Source: Methylobacterium sp. (GTDB lineage: Bacteria; Pseudomonadota; Alphaproteobacteria; Rhizobiales; Beijerinckiaceae). From it: DNA of 64,000 nucleotides. Both the position numbers and the translations under genes were made by a program. Positions 7,687 through 16,327 of this stretch are shown piece after piece. The stretch spans positions 117,049 to 181,048 of the forward strand of contig JADCCN010000004.1 in the NCBI GenBank assembly GCA_020252645.1, read 5' to 3'. Below the pieces are notes generated by a model. The model had not been told where the DNA came from. It ran no database searches and saw nothing but the letters and a program-made list of their open reading frames with translations. How positions within the stretch are numbered: the stretch's first letter is position 1; each line of letters starts with the position of its first letter.

Positions 7687-9225
7687 ATGAGCACCGAGAA
7701 GACCGGCACCGAAACGCCGAAACCCGCCCGTACCGAAGCCCGCCGACCCCGCGGCCTGCCTGATCGTTCGCCCGCCGATATTCGCGCGACGAACGAGATG
7801 ATGGAGAAAATCCGTCGCGTCTATGAGCTTTACGGCTTCGAGCCGGTGGAAACGCCCTTCCTCGAATACACCGATGCGCTCGGGAAATTCCTGCCGGATC
7901 AGGACAGGCCCAATGCCGGCGTGTTTTCGCTCCGGGATGACGACGAGCAATGGATGAGCCTGCGCTACGATCTCACCGCTCCGCTCGCCCGCTATGCGGC
8001 CGAAAACTGGCAGAACCTGCCGAAACCCTATCGCAGCTATCGCGCGGGCTGGGTGTTCCGCAACGAGAAGCCCGGACCGGGGCGCTTCCGCCAGTTCATG
8101 CAGTTCGATGCGGATACGGTTGGATTGGGTTCCGTCGCCGCCGATGCCGAGATCTGCATGATGGCGGCGGATACGCTTGAAGCTTTGGGCATCCCGCGCG
8201 GCCAATATGTCATCAAGGTCAACAACCGGAAGATCCTCGATGGGGTGATGGAGGCCATCCGCCTCGGCGGCGAAGAGAACGCCGCGCGCCGTCTCATCGT
8301 GCTGCGAGCGATTGATAAGCTGGATAAGTTTGGCCCTCTTGGGGTTAGTCTACTGCTTGGCTCGGGGCGAAAAGATGAAAGTGGTGACTTCACCAAGGGA
8401 GCCGAATTGGACGACCTCCAAATTCAAGTTATCCTTACTGCAATACTCAACGAGCCGGGTACATTTGCAAGCACCGAAGCAGAGCAAATGATCCTTAATG
8501 AGTGGAGCACGCAAGTTAAGTCGCACCCGATTGTTGCAGACGGTTTTGCTGAACTGGATCAGATTTATGAATTAATTCGCGCGGCCGGCTACGGCCCGGA
8601 CCGCATCCGCATCGATCCTTCCGTCGTCCGCGGCCTTGAATACTATACCGGCCCGGTTTTCGAAGCCGAACTCCTGTTCGAGGTGAAGGACGAGGAGGGC
8701 CGGCCCATCCGCTTCGGCTCTGTCGGCGGCGGCGGGCGCTATGATGGCCTCGTATCGCGCTTTCTCGATGAGCCCGTGCCGGCCACGGGCTTTTCCATCG
8801 GCGTCTCGCGCCTGCGCGCGGCGCTCGACAAGCTCGCGGAAATGCGTGGTGAGAAGACCGGCGAGGTCGAAGGCCCGGTCATCGTGCTCGCGATGGACAA
8901 GACCCCTGAGGCTTTTGCCAGCTACCAGCAGATCGTGGCAAGCCTTCGCGCGGCGGGCATTCCGTCCGAGATTTATCTCGGTTCCGCCGGCATGAAGGCG
9001 CAATTGAAATATGCGGATCGCCGCAATGCCCGCGTTGCGCTCATCCAGGGCTCCAACGAGCGCGACAAGGGCGAGGTTCAGGTGAAAGACCTCATCCTCG
9101 GCGCGACGCTGACCGACATCAAGGACCGCAACGAATATCTCGCCAAGCAGGCCGAGGCGCAATTCGCTGTGCCGGTTTCGGATGTGGTGGAGGAGGTGCG
9201 CGAGGTTCTCGCGCGTCACAGGTGA
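7687..9225 (+). CDS. hisS: Histidyl-tRNA synthetase
   Basis: This 512-residue class II synthetase charges tRNA-His. Motif 2 is [26 protein letters not shown], shown here in part as [14 protein letters not shown], with conserved arginines. The histidine-binding motif [11 protein letters not shown] is near residue 317, followed by a C-terminal anticodon-binding domain. Residues about 208-297 (the insertion domain region between motif 2 and the GLEYYTG motif) are encoded in AT-rich codons unlike the flanks (ATA, CTA, TTA, ACT, AGT, CAA), although the frame is intact. It is followed by hisZ and hisG, as in many alphaproteobacteria. Confidence 0.95.
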   Translation: MSTEKTGTETPKPARTEARRPRGLPDRSPADIRATNEMMEKIRRVYELYGFEPVETPFLEYTDALGKFLPDQDRPNAGVFSLRDDDEQWMSLRYDLTAPLARYAAENWQNLPKPYRSYRAGWVFRNEKPGPGRFRQFMQFDADTVGLGSVAADAEICMMAADTLEALGIPRGQYVIKVNNRKILDGVMEAIRLGGEENAARRLIVLRAIDKLDKFGPLGVSLLLGSGRKDESGDFTKGAELDDLQIQVILTAILNEPGTFASTEAEQMILNEWSTQVKSHPIVADGFAELDQIYELIRAAGYGPDRIRIDPSVVRGLEYYTGPVFEAELLFEVKDEEGRPIRFGSVGGGGRYDGLVSRFLDEPVPATGFSIGVSRLRAALDKLAEMRGEKTGEVEGPVIVLAMDKTPEAFASYQQIVASLRAAGIPSEIYLGSAGMKAQLKYADRRNARVALIQGSNERDKGEVQVKDLILGATLTDIKDRNEYLAKQAEAQFAVPVSDVVEEVREVLARHR

Positions 9226-9233
9226 GGCGAAAC

Positions 9234-9331
9234 TGTCATTCCCGACGGTCCGCAGGACCGGGCGGGAATCCACGGCTCTTGCGCGACAATGTGGCTTCCC
9301 GCTCGCGGCTTGCGCCGCGTCGGGAATGACA
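9234..9331. repeat. Inverted repeat between hisS and hisZ
   Basis: A 13-base perfect inverted repeat, TGTCATTCCCGAC (9234-9246) and GTCGGGAATGACA (9319-9331), brackets a region with further internal dyads. TCATTCCCG-type ends are common in dispersed REP-like bacterial elements. It begins eight bases after the hisS stop codon and could act as a terminator or RNA-stability structure. Confidence 0.7.
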
Positions 9332-9431
9332 CGAACACATCTAAACGATTCATCCCGTTTCGAACTTGCCGTCGCCTTGTCGCGCGCGCGCTGGTAGAAG
9401 CGGGTCGAAAATCGAAGTTCTGGGGATCGGG

Positions 9432-10601
9432 ATGGACCAGCGGCGAAACTCCGGCACGGCGCGCCTCGCACGCGGCGACTGGTCTGAAAACGGCGTGAAT
9501 GCGCTCGGTGCGCGCCTTCTCGCGCGCTTTGCCCGTGTGGGCTATGCGGCCTCGGATGTGCCGGTGCTCCAGCCCGCCGAACCGTTTCTCGAACTCTCGG
9601 GCGAGGATATCCGCCGCCGCCTGTTCGTCACCTCCGATGACGAGGGCGAGGAACTGTGCCTCAGGCCGGAATTCACCATTCCCGCCGCTCTGGCCTATCT
9701 GAAATCCGGCGTCGTGGGCCGGCGGGCCGATCTCGCCTTGCTCGGCCCGGTGTTCCGCCAGCGCCCCGGCGAGAATGCTGAATTCTGGCAGTTCAGCGCG
9801 GAATCCCTCGGGCGCGCGGATCGCGAGGCGGCCGATGCCGATCTCCTCGCGGAGGTGCATGGCGCGGTGACGGATGAGATCGGCGCGGAAGGTCTCACCC
9901 TTCGCGTGGGCGATCTTGCGCTGTTCGCGCGCCTCATCGAGACGCTGAACCTCTCGCCGGTTCTGGCGCGTCGCCTCGGCCTCGCGCTCGGCGAGGGGCG
10001 GATCGAGGCGCTGCTCGAGGCGCCGCTCGCCGGTGGAAGGCCCGAGGCCAGGGGCCTTGCACGCTATTCCGGCGTGCTGGATGCGCTGAAGGATGCCGAC
10101 CCCGGCGAGGCCAAGGCCTTCGTGAAGGACCTGCTCTCGCTCGCCGGCATTTCGGCCGTGGGGGGGCGCTCGGCGGAGGATATCGCGAGCCGCTTCCTTG
10201 ATCGCGCGCGCGAGGATTCGCAGGCGCTGGGCGAGGAACCGAAGGCGATCCTGAGGCGCTTCCTTTCGATTTCCGGCGAGCCCGATCATGTCTCGCGCGG
10301 CTTGCGGGCGCTGGCGGATGAGGCGGGGCTCGATCTTGCGGCCGTGCTCGAACGGTTCGATTTGCGCACGGGCTTCCTCGAAGCGCGAGGCTTCACGCTT
10401 TCCACGCTGCAGGCTTCGGCCGGTTTTGCGCGCAATCTCGATTATTATTCCGGCTTCGTCTTCGAGCTGCGGCGGGCTGGCACGAATCGTCCGGTGGCGG
10501 CCGGCGGGCGTTACGACCGGCTCTTCGAGCGGCTTGGCCACGAGGTGCCGGCCATCGGCGCGGCGATCTGGCTCGAACGCCTTTCGGGGGATGCGCCATG
10601 A
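9432..10601 (+). CDS. hisZ: ATP phosphoribosyltransferase regulatory subunit
   Basis: HisZ is a catalytically inactive HisRS-like protein that pairs with HisG to regulate the first step of histidine synthesis. The 389-residue protein has the class II synthetase-like blocks: LCLRPEFTIPAALAYL, a motif-2-like GPVFRQRPGENAEFWQF, and DYYSGFVFELRRAG followed by GGRYDRLF near the end. It lacks the C-terminal anticodon-binding domain. I chose ATG 9432 because GGGGATCGGG precedes it. The stop overlaps the hisG start by four bases, indicating translational coupling. Confidence 0.92.
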   Translation: MDQRRNSGTARLARGDWSENGVNALGARLLARFARVGYAASDVPVLQPAEPFLELSGEDIRRRLFVTSDDEGEELCLRPEFTIPAALAYLKSGVVGRRADLALLGPVFRQRPGENAEFWQFSAESLGRADREAADADLLAEVHGAVTDEIGAEGLTLRVGDLALFARLIETLNLSPVLARRLGLALGEGRIEALLEAPLAGGRPEARGLARYSGVLDALKDADPGEAKAFVKDLLSLAGISAVGGRSAEDIASRFLDRAREDSQALGEEPKAILRRFLSISGEPDHVSRGLRALADEAGLDLAAVLERFDLRTGFLEARGFTLSTLQASAGFARNLDYYSGFVFELRRAGTNRPVAAGGRYDRLFERLGHEVPAIGAAIWLERLSGDAP

Positions 10602-11590
10602 GCAATCCGCTGATCATCGGCCTGCCCTCCAAGGGCCGGCTGCAGGAAAATGCCTTCGCCTTCTTCGCGAAGGCCGGCCTGAATGTGAGCCAGGCACGCG
10701 GCGCGCGCGATTATCGCGGAGCGATTTCCGGCCTCGACGGCGTGGAGATCGCCTTTCTCTCCGCGAGCGAGATCGTCGCGGAACTGGCGCGCGGCTCGGT
10801 GCATTTCGGCCTGACGGGCGCGGATCTCATCGAGGAGGCCCTGCCCGATCCCGCGGCGAAGGTGGAGATGCTGGTGCCGCTCGGCTTCGGCTTCGCGAAT
10901 GTCGTCGTCGCCGTTCCGCAGGCCTGGATCGATGTGCATGCCATGGCCGATATCGAGGATGTCGCGGCCGCTTTCCGGCATGACAAGGGCCGGCGCCTTC
11001 GCGTGGCGACGAAATACATCAATCTCACGCGACGCTTCTTCAAGCGGCATGGAATCGCGGATTACCGGATCGTCGAAAGCCTGGGCGCCACGGAAGGCGC
11101 CCCTGCGGCCGGCACGGCGGATTGCATCGTGGATATCACCACGACAGGCTCCACACTCGCCGCGAATGCGCTGAAGGTTCTCGATGATGGCATCATGCTG
11201 AAATCCGAGGCCTGGCTGGTTGCGAGCCGCGTCGCGAACTGGAATGCCGGTCATCGCGAGGCCGCGCGTCAGGTTCTCGCGCGGATCCATGCGGAAAAGG
11301 AAGCTTCCACGCGGCGCGAACTCCGCGCCTTCCTCGAAGGGGGCGTGCCGGAGGCGCTGACGCGCGAAATCACCGAACTCGGCGGCGAAATCCTGCTCGA
11401 TGGCGGCGCGGGCATCGTGAGCCTGCTGGTGTCGAGGGGCAATGTGCCCCGCCTCGCGGACAGGCTGGTGGCGGCCGGTGCGCGGCGCGTGCTCGTCGCC
11501 TCGCCGGAATATGCCTTCAGCCCGGAAAATCCGCTCTTCGACCGGCTCTCCGGGGCGTTGCCGCCGCAAGCCGCGAACGACGCGGCATAA
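10598..11590 (+). CDS. hisG: ATP phosphoribosyltransferase catalytic subunit
   Basis: HisG condenses ATP with PRPP in the first committed step of histidine biosynthesis. The N-terminus LIIGLPSKGRLQE and the PRPP-loop-like DCIVDITTTGSTLAAN place it in the family. At 330 residues it is longer than the short HisG (about 210-230) that usually works with HisZ. The extra C-terminal region (about 240-330, including VSLLVSRGNVPRLADRLV) may be an ACT-like regulatory domain. It overlaps hisZ by four bases. Its stop codon is followed by an 18-base-period direct repeat and a hairpin. Confidence 0.93.
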   Translation: MSNPLIIGLPSKGRLQENAFAFFAKAGLNVSQARGARDYRGAISGLDGVEIAFLSASEIVAELARGSVHFGLTGADLIEEALPDPAAKVEMLVPLGFGFANVVVAVPQAWIDVHAMADIEDVAAAFRHDKGRRLRVATKYINLTRRFFKRHGIADYRIVESLGATEGAPAAGTADCIVDITTTGSTLAANALKVLDDGIMLKSEAWLVASRVANWNAGHREAARQVLARIHAEKEASTRRELRAFLEGGVPEALTREITELGGEILLDGGAGIVSLLVSRGNVPRLADRLVAAGARRVLVASPEYAFSPENPLFDRLSGALPPQAANDAA

Positions 11591-11622
11591 TCAAGCCCTG
11601 AAAACTGATCAAGCCCTGAAAA
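11590..11622. repeat. Direct repeat at the hisG stop codon
   Basis: The 15-base sequence ATCAAGCCCTGAAAA occurs at 11590-11604 and again at 11608-11622, a period of 18 bases, immediately after hisG. Confidence 0.85.
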
Positions 11623-11627
11623 AGGAA

Positions 11628-11654
11628 GAGGCCGCCAGGGGGATTGGCGGCCTC
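11628..11654 (-). terminator. Hairpin terminator between hisG and the BacA-like ABC gene
   Basis: A 9-base perfect stem, GAGGCCGCC (11628-11636) and GGCGGCCTC (11646-11654), has a 9-base loop. Read on the minus strand it is followed by TTCCTTTTTC, a usable T-tract, so it probably terminates the minus-strand ABC gene. It may also help to stop hisG transcripts, but no T-tract follows on the plus strand. Confidence 0.65.
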
Positions 11655-11761
11655 AGAATGGTTGGCGAAGCGGGGGAATGTTTCGCGACAACCTGCGGCT
11701 CATCACCGCATTCTTCTTTACGTGCGGGCCCTTGGCTGGATCACCAGCGCCGAATGATTTT

Positions 11762-13861
11762 TCAGGCCGGCTGCGTATGAACCTCGCGCGGCATGAAAAG
11801 TCCGTCCTCCCGTTTCTGAAGATCGATGCGCCGGTCGTGGATCGCGATAAGGCTGGAGCGGTGGCCGATCGAGACGAGGGTGGTCTGCGGCAGGGCATCG
11901 TGCAGCGCCTTGTAGACGGCTGCTTCCAGCCCTTCATCGAGGGCCGAGGTGGCCTCGTCGAGGAAAAGCCAGCCCGGTCGGGCAAGAATGGCGCGCGCGA
12001 CCGCGAGCCGCTGCTGCTCGCCGCCGGAAAGAAACTGCGACCAGTTCGAGGCCTCGTCCAGCCGGACCAGCAGATGCGTGAGATGCACGCGCGTCAGGGC
12101 ATCGCGGATGGCGTCATCGCTGAAGCTGCCATTCGCTGCCGGGTAGCTCACCGCCTCGCGCAGCGAGCCGATGGGGATATAGGGGCGCTGGGGCAGAAGC
12201 ATGATCGCGCCTTCGGAAGGCAGATCGATCCGCCCCTCGCCGAACGGCCAGATGCCCGCGATCGCGCGGAAGAGCGTCGATTTGCCGGAGCCCGAAGGGC
12301 CGGTGAGCAGGGTCCGCTCGCCCGCGCGGATGGTGAGATCATCCACGGCGAGCATCGGTTTGCCATTGGGCAGGCCGAGCTTCAGTGCCGGGATGGCAAG
12401 GGTATTCTCGCGGCTCGTCCCATTCTCGATCTTCGAGCTGGCCTTGGATTTGTGAGCCTCGTCGATCGATTGCTCGAAGGTGTTGAGGCGATCACAAACG
12501 GCCTTGTAATCCGCCAGCATCGCATAGCGATCGATGAAGAAGGAGAGCGCCGCATCCACGCGGGCAAAGGCTCCGGCTGTCTGGGTCAGCACGCCAAGAG
12601 TGATGTTGCCGAGGAAATAGAAAGGCGCGGTGATGACAATGGGAATGACGCTGTTGGCTGAACCATAGAACTGGATGAAGGCCGAGAGCCACTTCTGGAC
12701 CGCGACGATCTCCATGAAGTTGCGGATGACCTGGCCGAACCTTTCAGAAAGCCGCTTGCGCTCGGCGGCCTCTCCGCTCAGCAACGCCACGGGCTCATTG
12801 AACTCCCGGAGGCGCGCGAGCATGTAGCGAAAATTCGCTTCGTAGCGCTCCTGTTCGAAATTCAGCCGGATCAGCCGACGGCCAATGAAATGTGTGATGA
12901 TGGTGCCCACGGCGGCATAGAAAAGCGCGATCCAGAACAGAAAACCCGGAATCCTGAAGCTTTCTGAAGGAAAGGGCAGGTTGGCCGACAGGCCCCAGAG
13001 AATGACCGAGAACGAGACCAGCGAGGATATCTGCGAGATCATCGAGACGGTCAGGGAATAGGTTGTTTCCGTGTATTTGCGGACGTCTTCCTGGATGCGC
13101 TGGTCGGGGTTGTCGACATTGCGCTCGAATTGCAGGCGATAATGCGCTCCGTCATCGAGCCAGCGAGCGGTGAGCCGCTGGGTCATCCAGTCGCGCCAGC
13201 GGATCTTGAACACCGAGACCATCACGAACTCGATGATGTTCGAGACGATCAGAACGACCACGATCGGAACCCAGATCTGGTAGAGCAGGCGCCAGAATTC
13301 GCCGGCGTTCTTCGCCTGAATGGAATCGAACCATTCCCGGTTCCACTGGTTCAGGCGAACCGAGATTCCCACCTGCGCGAGGTTGACGAGGATGATGACG
13401 CCCAGAAGCACATAGGCGATCCAGCGTTCGGAAGCCGCGAATTGCGGCAGCCGCTTCAGGCGGATCATTCCCCGGTCACGGGTCTCGAAATAGGGATCGG
13501 CGATCTGGAAGACCTCGCGCGTCGCCGGCAGCCGCGCGAGCAGGATCGCGAGCAGGCCGAAGGCGGCGGATGTAAAGGCGGTCAGCGGCGGGATCTGCGC
13601 CACCCAGCCCAATTCAAGCAGGCCGCCGAGCATCAGCACGGCCATCAGGCCGATATAGCCGAGACCGTAGAACACGATGAAGAAGGTGAGGAACGCGCCC
13701 ACGCCCGGCGTGGCGTAGATGCCCGCCGCCAGCGCGAGCCCGCCCAGCGAAATGTAGAAGGGCACGCCCGGCAACGCCCCCGAGAAGTTCAACCCGAGCG
13801 CTGCGACCGAGATGGCGGCGATGGCAAGGGCAAGCGCGCGGCAGGAGGCAAGTGCAGGCAT
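11762..13861 (-). CDS. SbmA/BacA-like ABC transporter with fused ATPase (BclA-type)
   Basis: The 699-residue protein fuses an integral membrane domain of the SbmA/BacA type to a C-terminal ABC ATPase. Several membrane segments lie between about 1 and 440, including a pair at 1-110 ahead of the family core. NQWNREWFDSIQAKNAGEFW (171-190) is the family hallmark. Walker A GPSGSGKST is at 521-529, the signature LSGGEQQ is near 613, and Walker B is WLFLDEATSALDE. Related proteins import peptides or peptide antibiotics, and in rhizobia BclA gives tolerance to host antimicrobial peptides. The substrate here is unknown. It stands alone, with a terminator-like hairpin downstream. Confidence 0.88.
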   Translation of the reverse strand: MPALASCRALALAIAAISVAALGLNFSGALPGVPFYISLGGLALAAGIYATPGVGAFLTFFIVFYGLGYIGLMAVLMLGGLLELGWVAQIPPLTAFTSAAFGLLAILLARLPATREVFQIADPYFETRDRGMIRLKRLPQFAASERWIAYVLLGVIILVNLAQVGISVRLNQWNREWFDSIQAKNAGEFWRLLYQIWVPIVVVLIVSNIIEFVMVSVFKIRWRDWMTQRLTARWLDDGAHYRLQFERNVDNPDQRIQEDVRKYTETTYSLTVSMISQISSLVSFSVILWGLSANLPFPSESFRIPGFLFWIALFYAAVGTIITHFIGRRLIRLNFEQERYEANFRYMLARLREFNEPVALLSGEAAERKRLSERFGQVIRNFMEIVAVQKWLSAFIQFYGSANSVIPIVITAPFYFLGNITLGVLTQTAGAFARVDAALSFFIDRYAMLADYKAVCDRLNTFEQSIDEAHKSKASSKIENGTSRENTLAIPALKLGLPNGKPMLAVDDLTIRAGERTLLTGPSGSGKSTLFRAIAGIWPFGEGRIDLPSEGAIMLLPQRPYIPIGSLREAVSYPAANGSFSDDAIRDALTRVHLTHLLVRLDEASNWSQFLSGGEQQRLAVARAILARPGWLFLDEATSALDEGLEAAVYKALHDALPQTTLVSIGHRSSLIAIHDRRIDLQKREDGLFMPREVHTQPA

Positions 13862-13954
13862 GTGCTGGATATTCCCTGAGGCATGAGGCGCGGCGCATCA
13901 ACCGGCCCGATTCCCTAATCTAGCCGGATTATGGCCGAATGACAGCCTTTGGCT

Positions 13955-14058
13955 TAGAGCATGCTGTGAAAAAGTGGAATCCGGTTTTTCACAAAAAAGC
14001 ATGCGATAACAATACGATCAGAGCATGATGTGCTTCCGTCTGAACACATCATGCTCTA
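13955..14058. repeat. Dispersed palindromic repeat, type A (two hairpins)
   Basis: The element begins TAGAGCATGCTGTGAAAAAG and contains two dyads. The first pairs GCATGCTGTGAAAAA with a TTTTTCAC...GCATGC arm. The second is a perfect 13-base inverted repeat, AGAGCATGATGTG (14020-14032) and CACATCATGCTCT (14045-14057). Read on the minus strand, its first three bases are the TAG stop of the adjacent Lrp-type gene. An inverted near-copy is at 32114-32213 and a diverged copy at 63721-63824. Confidence 0.9.
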
Positions 14059-14529
14059 GCGGTGCGGCGCCTTGCGCGAAACCGGCAACAAGCGGCTGTC
14101 CTTCAAGGTGGTCAATGCGATGGATGAGCGGACATGCGCCACGCTTTCATGCGGCAGGAAGATGTCGTTCAGCAAGGTCGCCAGCGAGGGAAGATCGGGC
14201 GCGACCATCTTCACAAGGTAATCCGCCTCGCCCGTCACCGCGAAAGCCTCCTGCACCTCATCCACCCGTTCCACGAGTTGCTGGAAACGCCGGGCATTGT
14301 CCGGCGAATGAGTCGCGAGCGTCACCTGCACGAAGGCGATCACGCCGAAGCCGAGGGCACCCGGCTCGAGCGCGGCATGGTAGCCGCGGATGGCGCCCTC
14401 CTCCTCGAGCTGGCTGCGGCGGCGCGAACATTGCGAAGGCGAGAGGCCGACCTTCTCGGCCAGTTCGTTATTGGTGAGGCGGCCATCGCGCTGGAGCGCA
14501 TCGAGAAGCTTGATATCGAAATGATCCAT
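14056..14529 (-). CDS. Lrp/AsnC family transcriptional regulator
   Basis: The 157-residue protein has an N-terminal winged helix-turn-helix (about 3-55: DIKLLDALQRDGRLTNNELA, then VGLSPSQCSRRRSQLE) and a C-terminal RAM effector-binding domain (about 65-145). It is divergent from hppD with 158 bases between the starts, so the likely target is the tyrosine/phenylalanine degradation gene and its own promoter, with an aromatic amino acid as a plausible effector. I chose ATG 14529; GTG/ATG alternatives lie up to 19 codons upstream. Its TAG stop is the first triplet of a dispersed repeat. Confidence 0.87.
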   Translation of the reverse strand: MDHFDIKLLDALQRDGRLTNNELAEKVGLSPSQCSRRRSQLEEEGAIRGYHAALEPGALGFGVIAFVQVTLATHSPDNARRFQQLVERVDEVQEAFAVTGEADYLVKMVAPDLPSLATLLNDIFLPHESVAHVRSSIALTTLKDSRLLPVSRKAPHR

Positions 14530-14545
14530 GCATGATTTGTGCATG
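14527..14545. promoter_or_regulatory. Candidate autoregulatory operator overlapping the Lrp-type gene start
   Basis: A perfect six-base inverted repeat, CATGCA (14527-14532) and TGCATG (14540-14545), with a 7-base spacer, covers the start codon of the Lrp-type regulator. Lrp/AsnC proteins bind partly palindromic AT-rich sites of this size, and many repress their own genes. That this is the site is inference. Confidence 0.4.
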
Positions 14546-14687
14546 AGACAGGATAGATATGCAAGATGTCGCCTGATTTCGGGCAAAATCCGCGCGAGAA
14601 TGCACGCACCTTGCGCGCGGAAACGGGCATCCTGTTCCCATGAGATGAGCCCGGAGCCACAATGCTCCCCGCCAGCGAGGAAATGCC

Positions 14688-15800
14688 ATGGGTCCCTTTC
14701 CGCATGATGCGCCGCCCGCCACCATCACCGCCGACAACCCGGCCGGCACGGATGGTTTCGAGTTCGTCGAATTCGCCCATCCCCAGCCGGAGAAGCTGGC
14801 GATTCTGTTCCAGCAGATGGGCTACAAGCCTGTCGCGCGGCACAAGAAGAAGTCGGTCACAATCTATCGCCAGGGCGACATCAATTACATCCTGAACGCC
14901 GATCCCGAAAGCTTTGCGGCGAAGTTCGTCGCCGAGCACGGCCCCTGCGCCCCCTCCATGGCCTGGCGCGTGGTGAATGCGCAGCACGCCTTCGACCATG
15001 CCGTGAAGCATGGCGCGGAGCCCTATGCCGGCCCCGACAAGGTGCTCGACGTGCCGGCCATCAAGGGCATCGGCGGTTCGCTGCTGTATTTCGTCGAAAG
15101 ATACGGCGCGAAGGGCTCGGTCTATTCGAACGAGGACTTCACCTGGCTCGGCGCGGAAGACCCGAAGCCCGCTGGCGTGGGCTTCTACTATCTCGATCAC
15201 CTCACCCATAATGTGTTCCGCGGGAACATGGACAAGTGGTCGAATTTCTACATCAAGCTCTTCAATTTCCGGCAGATCCGCTTCTTCGATATCGAGGGCA
15301 GGCTGACGGGCCTTTTCTCCCGCGCGCTGACGAGCCCCTGCGGGCGCATCCGCATCCCCATCAACGAGAGCGCGGACGAGCACAGCCAGATCGAGGAATA
15401 CCTGAAGAAATACAAGGGCGAGGGCATCCAGCACATCGCGGTCGCGACCGACGACATCTATTCGGCGACCGATCGCCTCGCCGAGAATGGCATCCGCTTC
15501 ATGCCGGGCCCGCCCGATACCTATTACGAGAAGAGCCATGCCCGTGTGCCCGGCCACGAGGAGCCGATCGCGCATATGAAGAAGCACGGCATCCTGATCG
15601 ACGGCGAGGGCGTCGTTGGCGGCGGCGAGACGAAGATCCTGCTGCAGATCTTCTCGAAAACCGTGATCGGCCCGATCTTCTTCGAATTTATCCAGCGCAA
15701 GGGCGATGACGGCTTCGGCGAAGGGAATTTCCGCGCGCTCTTCGAGAGCATCGAGGAAGACCAGATCCGCCGTGGCGTGCTGAAGGCCGATGCCGCTTAA
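14688..15800 (+). CDS. hppD: 4-hydroxyphenylpyruvate dioxygenase
   Basis: The enzyme converts 4-hydroxyphenylpyruvate to homogentisate in tyrosine catabolism, using Fe(II) and O2. The 370-residue length is normal. The three iron ligands are H171 (YYLDHLTHNV), H249 (IQHIAVATDD) and E333 (FFEFIQR). The C-terminal GNFRALFESIEEDQIRRGVL is a strong family mark. The regulator on the other strand and the remains of purU downstream are its neighbours; no homogentisate dioxygenase gene is in the window. Its stop codon overlaps the stop of the purU remnant on the other strand. Confidence 0.95.
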   Translation: MGPFPHDAPPATITADNPAGTDGFEFVEFAHPQPEKLAILFQQMGYKPVARHKKKSVTIYRQGDINYILNADPESFAAKFVAEHGPCAPSMAWRVVNAQHAFDHAVKHGAEPYAGPDKVLDVPAIKGIGGSLLYFVERYGAKGSVYSNEDFTWLGAEDPKPAGVGFYYLDHLTHNVFRGNMDKWSNFYIKLFNFRQIRFFDIEGRLTGLFSRALTSPCGRIRIPINESADEHSQIEEYLKKYKGEGIQHIAVATDDIYSATDRLAENGIRFMPGPPDTYYEKSHARVPGHEEPIAHMKKHGILIDGEGVVGGGETKILLQIFSKTVIGPIFFEFIQRKGDDGFGEGNFRALFESIEEDQIRRGVLKADAA

Positions 15801-16255
15801 TCCGGGAATACAACCGTGGTCCTGCCGTTGAGCAGAACCTCGCCATGGAACAGCCCCCGGTCTTCCAGCAGCAAGCGGACGGCGCGGACGAGAACGCGCC
15901 GTTCGATATCCCGACCCTTCATCGAGGTCGCTCGCGGTGTAGCTCGAGACAATGCCCACGAGATTGATGTTCAGTTCGCCGATGGGGTGGTGATCGAGCC
16001 AGCCGGCGAGGCGATGGTCGACATTCGAAACCGGCACCATCACCTTCTGGCGCCGATGGAGGGCCCGAGGCGCATGGCGCGGCCGCCCTTGCCGCCATCG
16101 AAGACCCTGCGCATCAAGAAGCGGTTGGCAAAGATGTCATGGCATTGCTGCGCATCGAGGATGTTGCGCCCTTCCCCGAACAGCGTATTCGCCACCGCCG
16201 CAACAATGCCCGGCCGGCTGGCGCAGGAAACGGCCAGCACATGGGTTCCGCTCAC
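15797..16255 (-). pseudogene. purU: Decayed formyltetrahydrofolate deformylase gene
   Basis: Three separate pieces of PurU can be read on the minus strand. The N-terminal ACT domain begins at ATG 16255 (MSGTHVLAVSCASRPGIVAA, then NTLFGEGRNILDAQQ). A middle piece reads KVMVPVSNVDHRLAGWLDHH and IGELNINLVGIVSS. The C-terminal piece reads ERRVLVRAVRLLLEDRGLFH and LNGRTTVVFPD, ending in a TAA at 15797-15799. The pieces are in different frames and more than half of the usual 285 residues is missing, including the catalytic formyltransferase core. Internal deletions and frameshifts therefore inactivated the gene in place. Confidence 0.82.
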
Positions 16256-16327
16256 GCGGGCTCCGGGCGCATGCCCCGCCTCGAAAGCGAAAAGCGCTGC
16301 AACGTCAATGATCTTGCGGCAGCGGCC

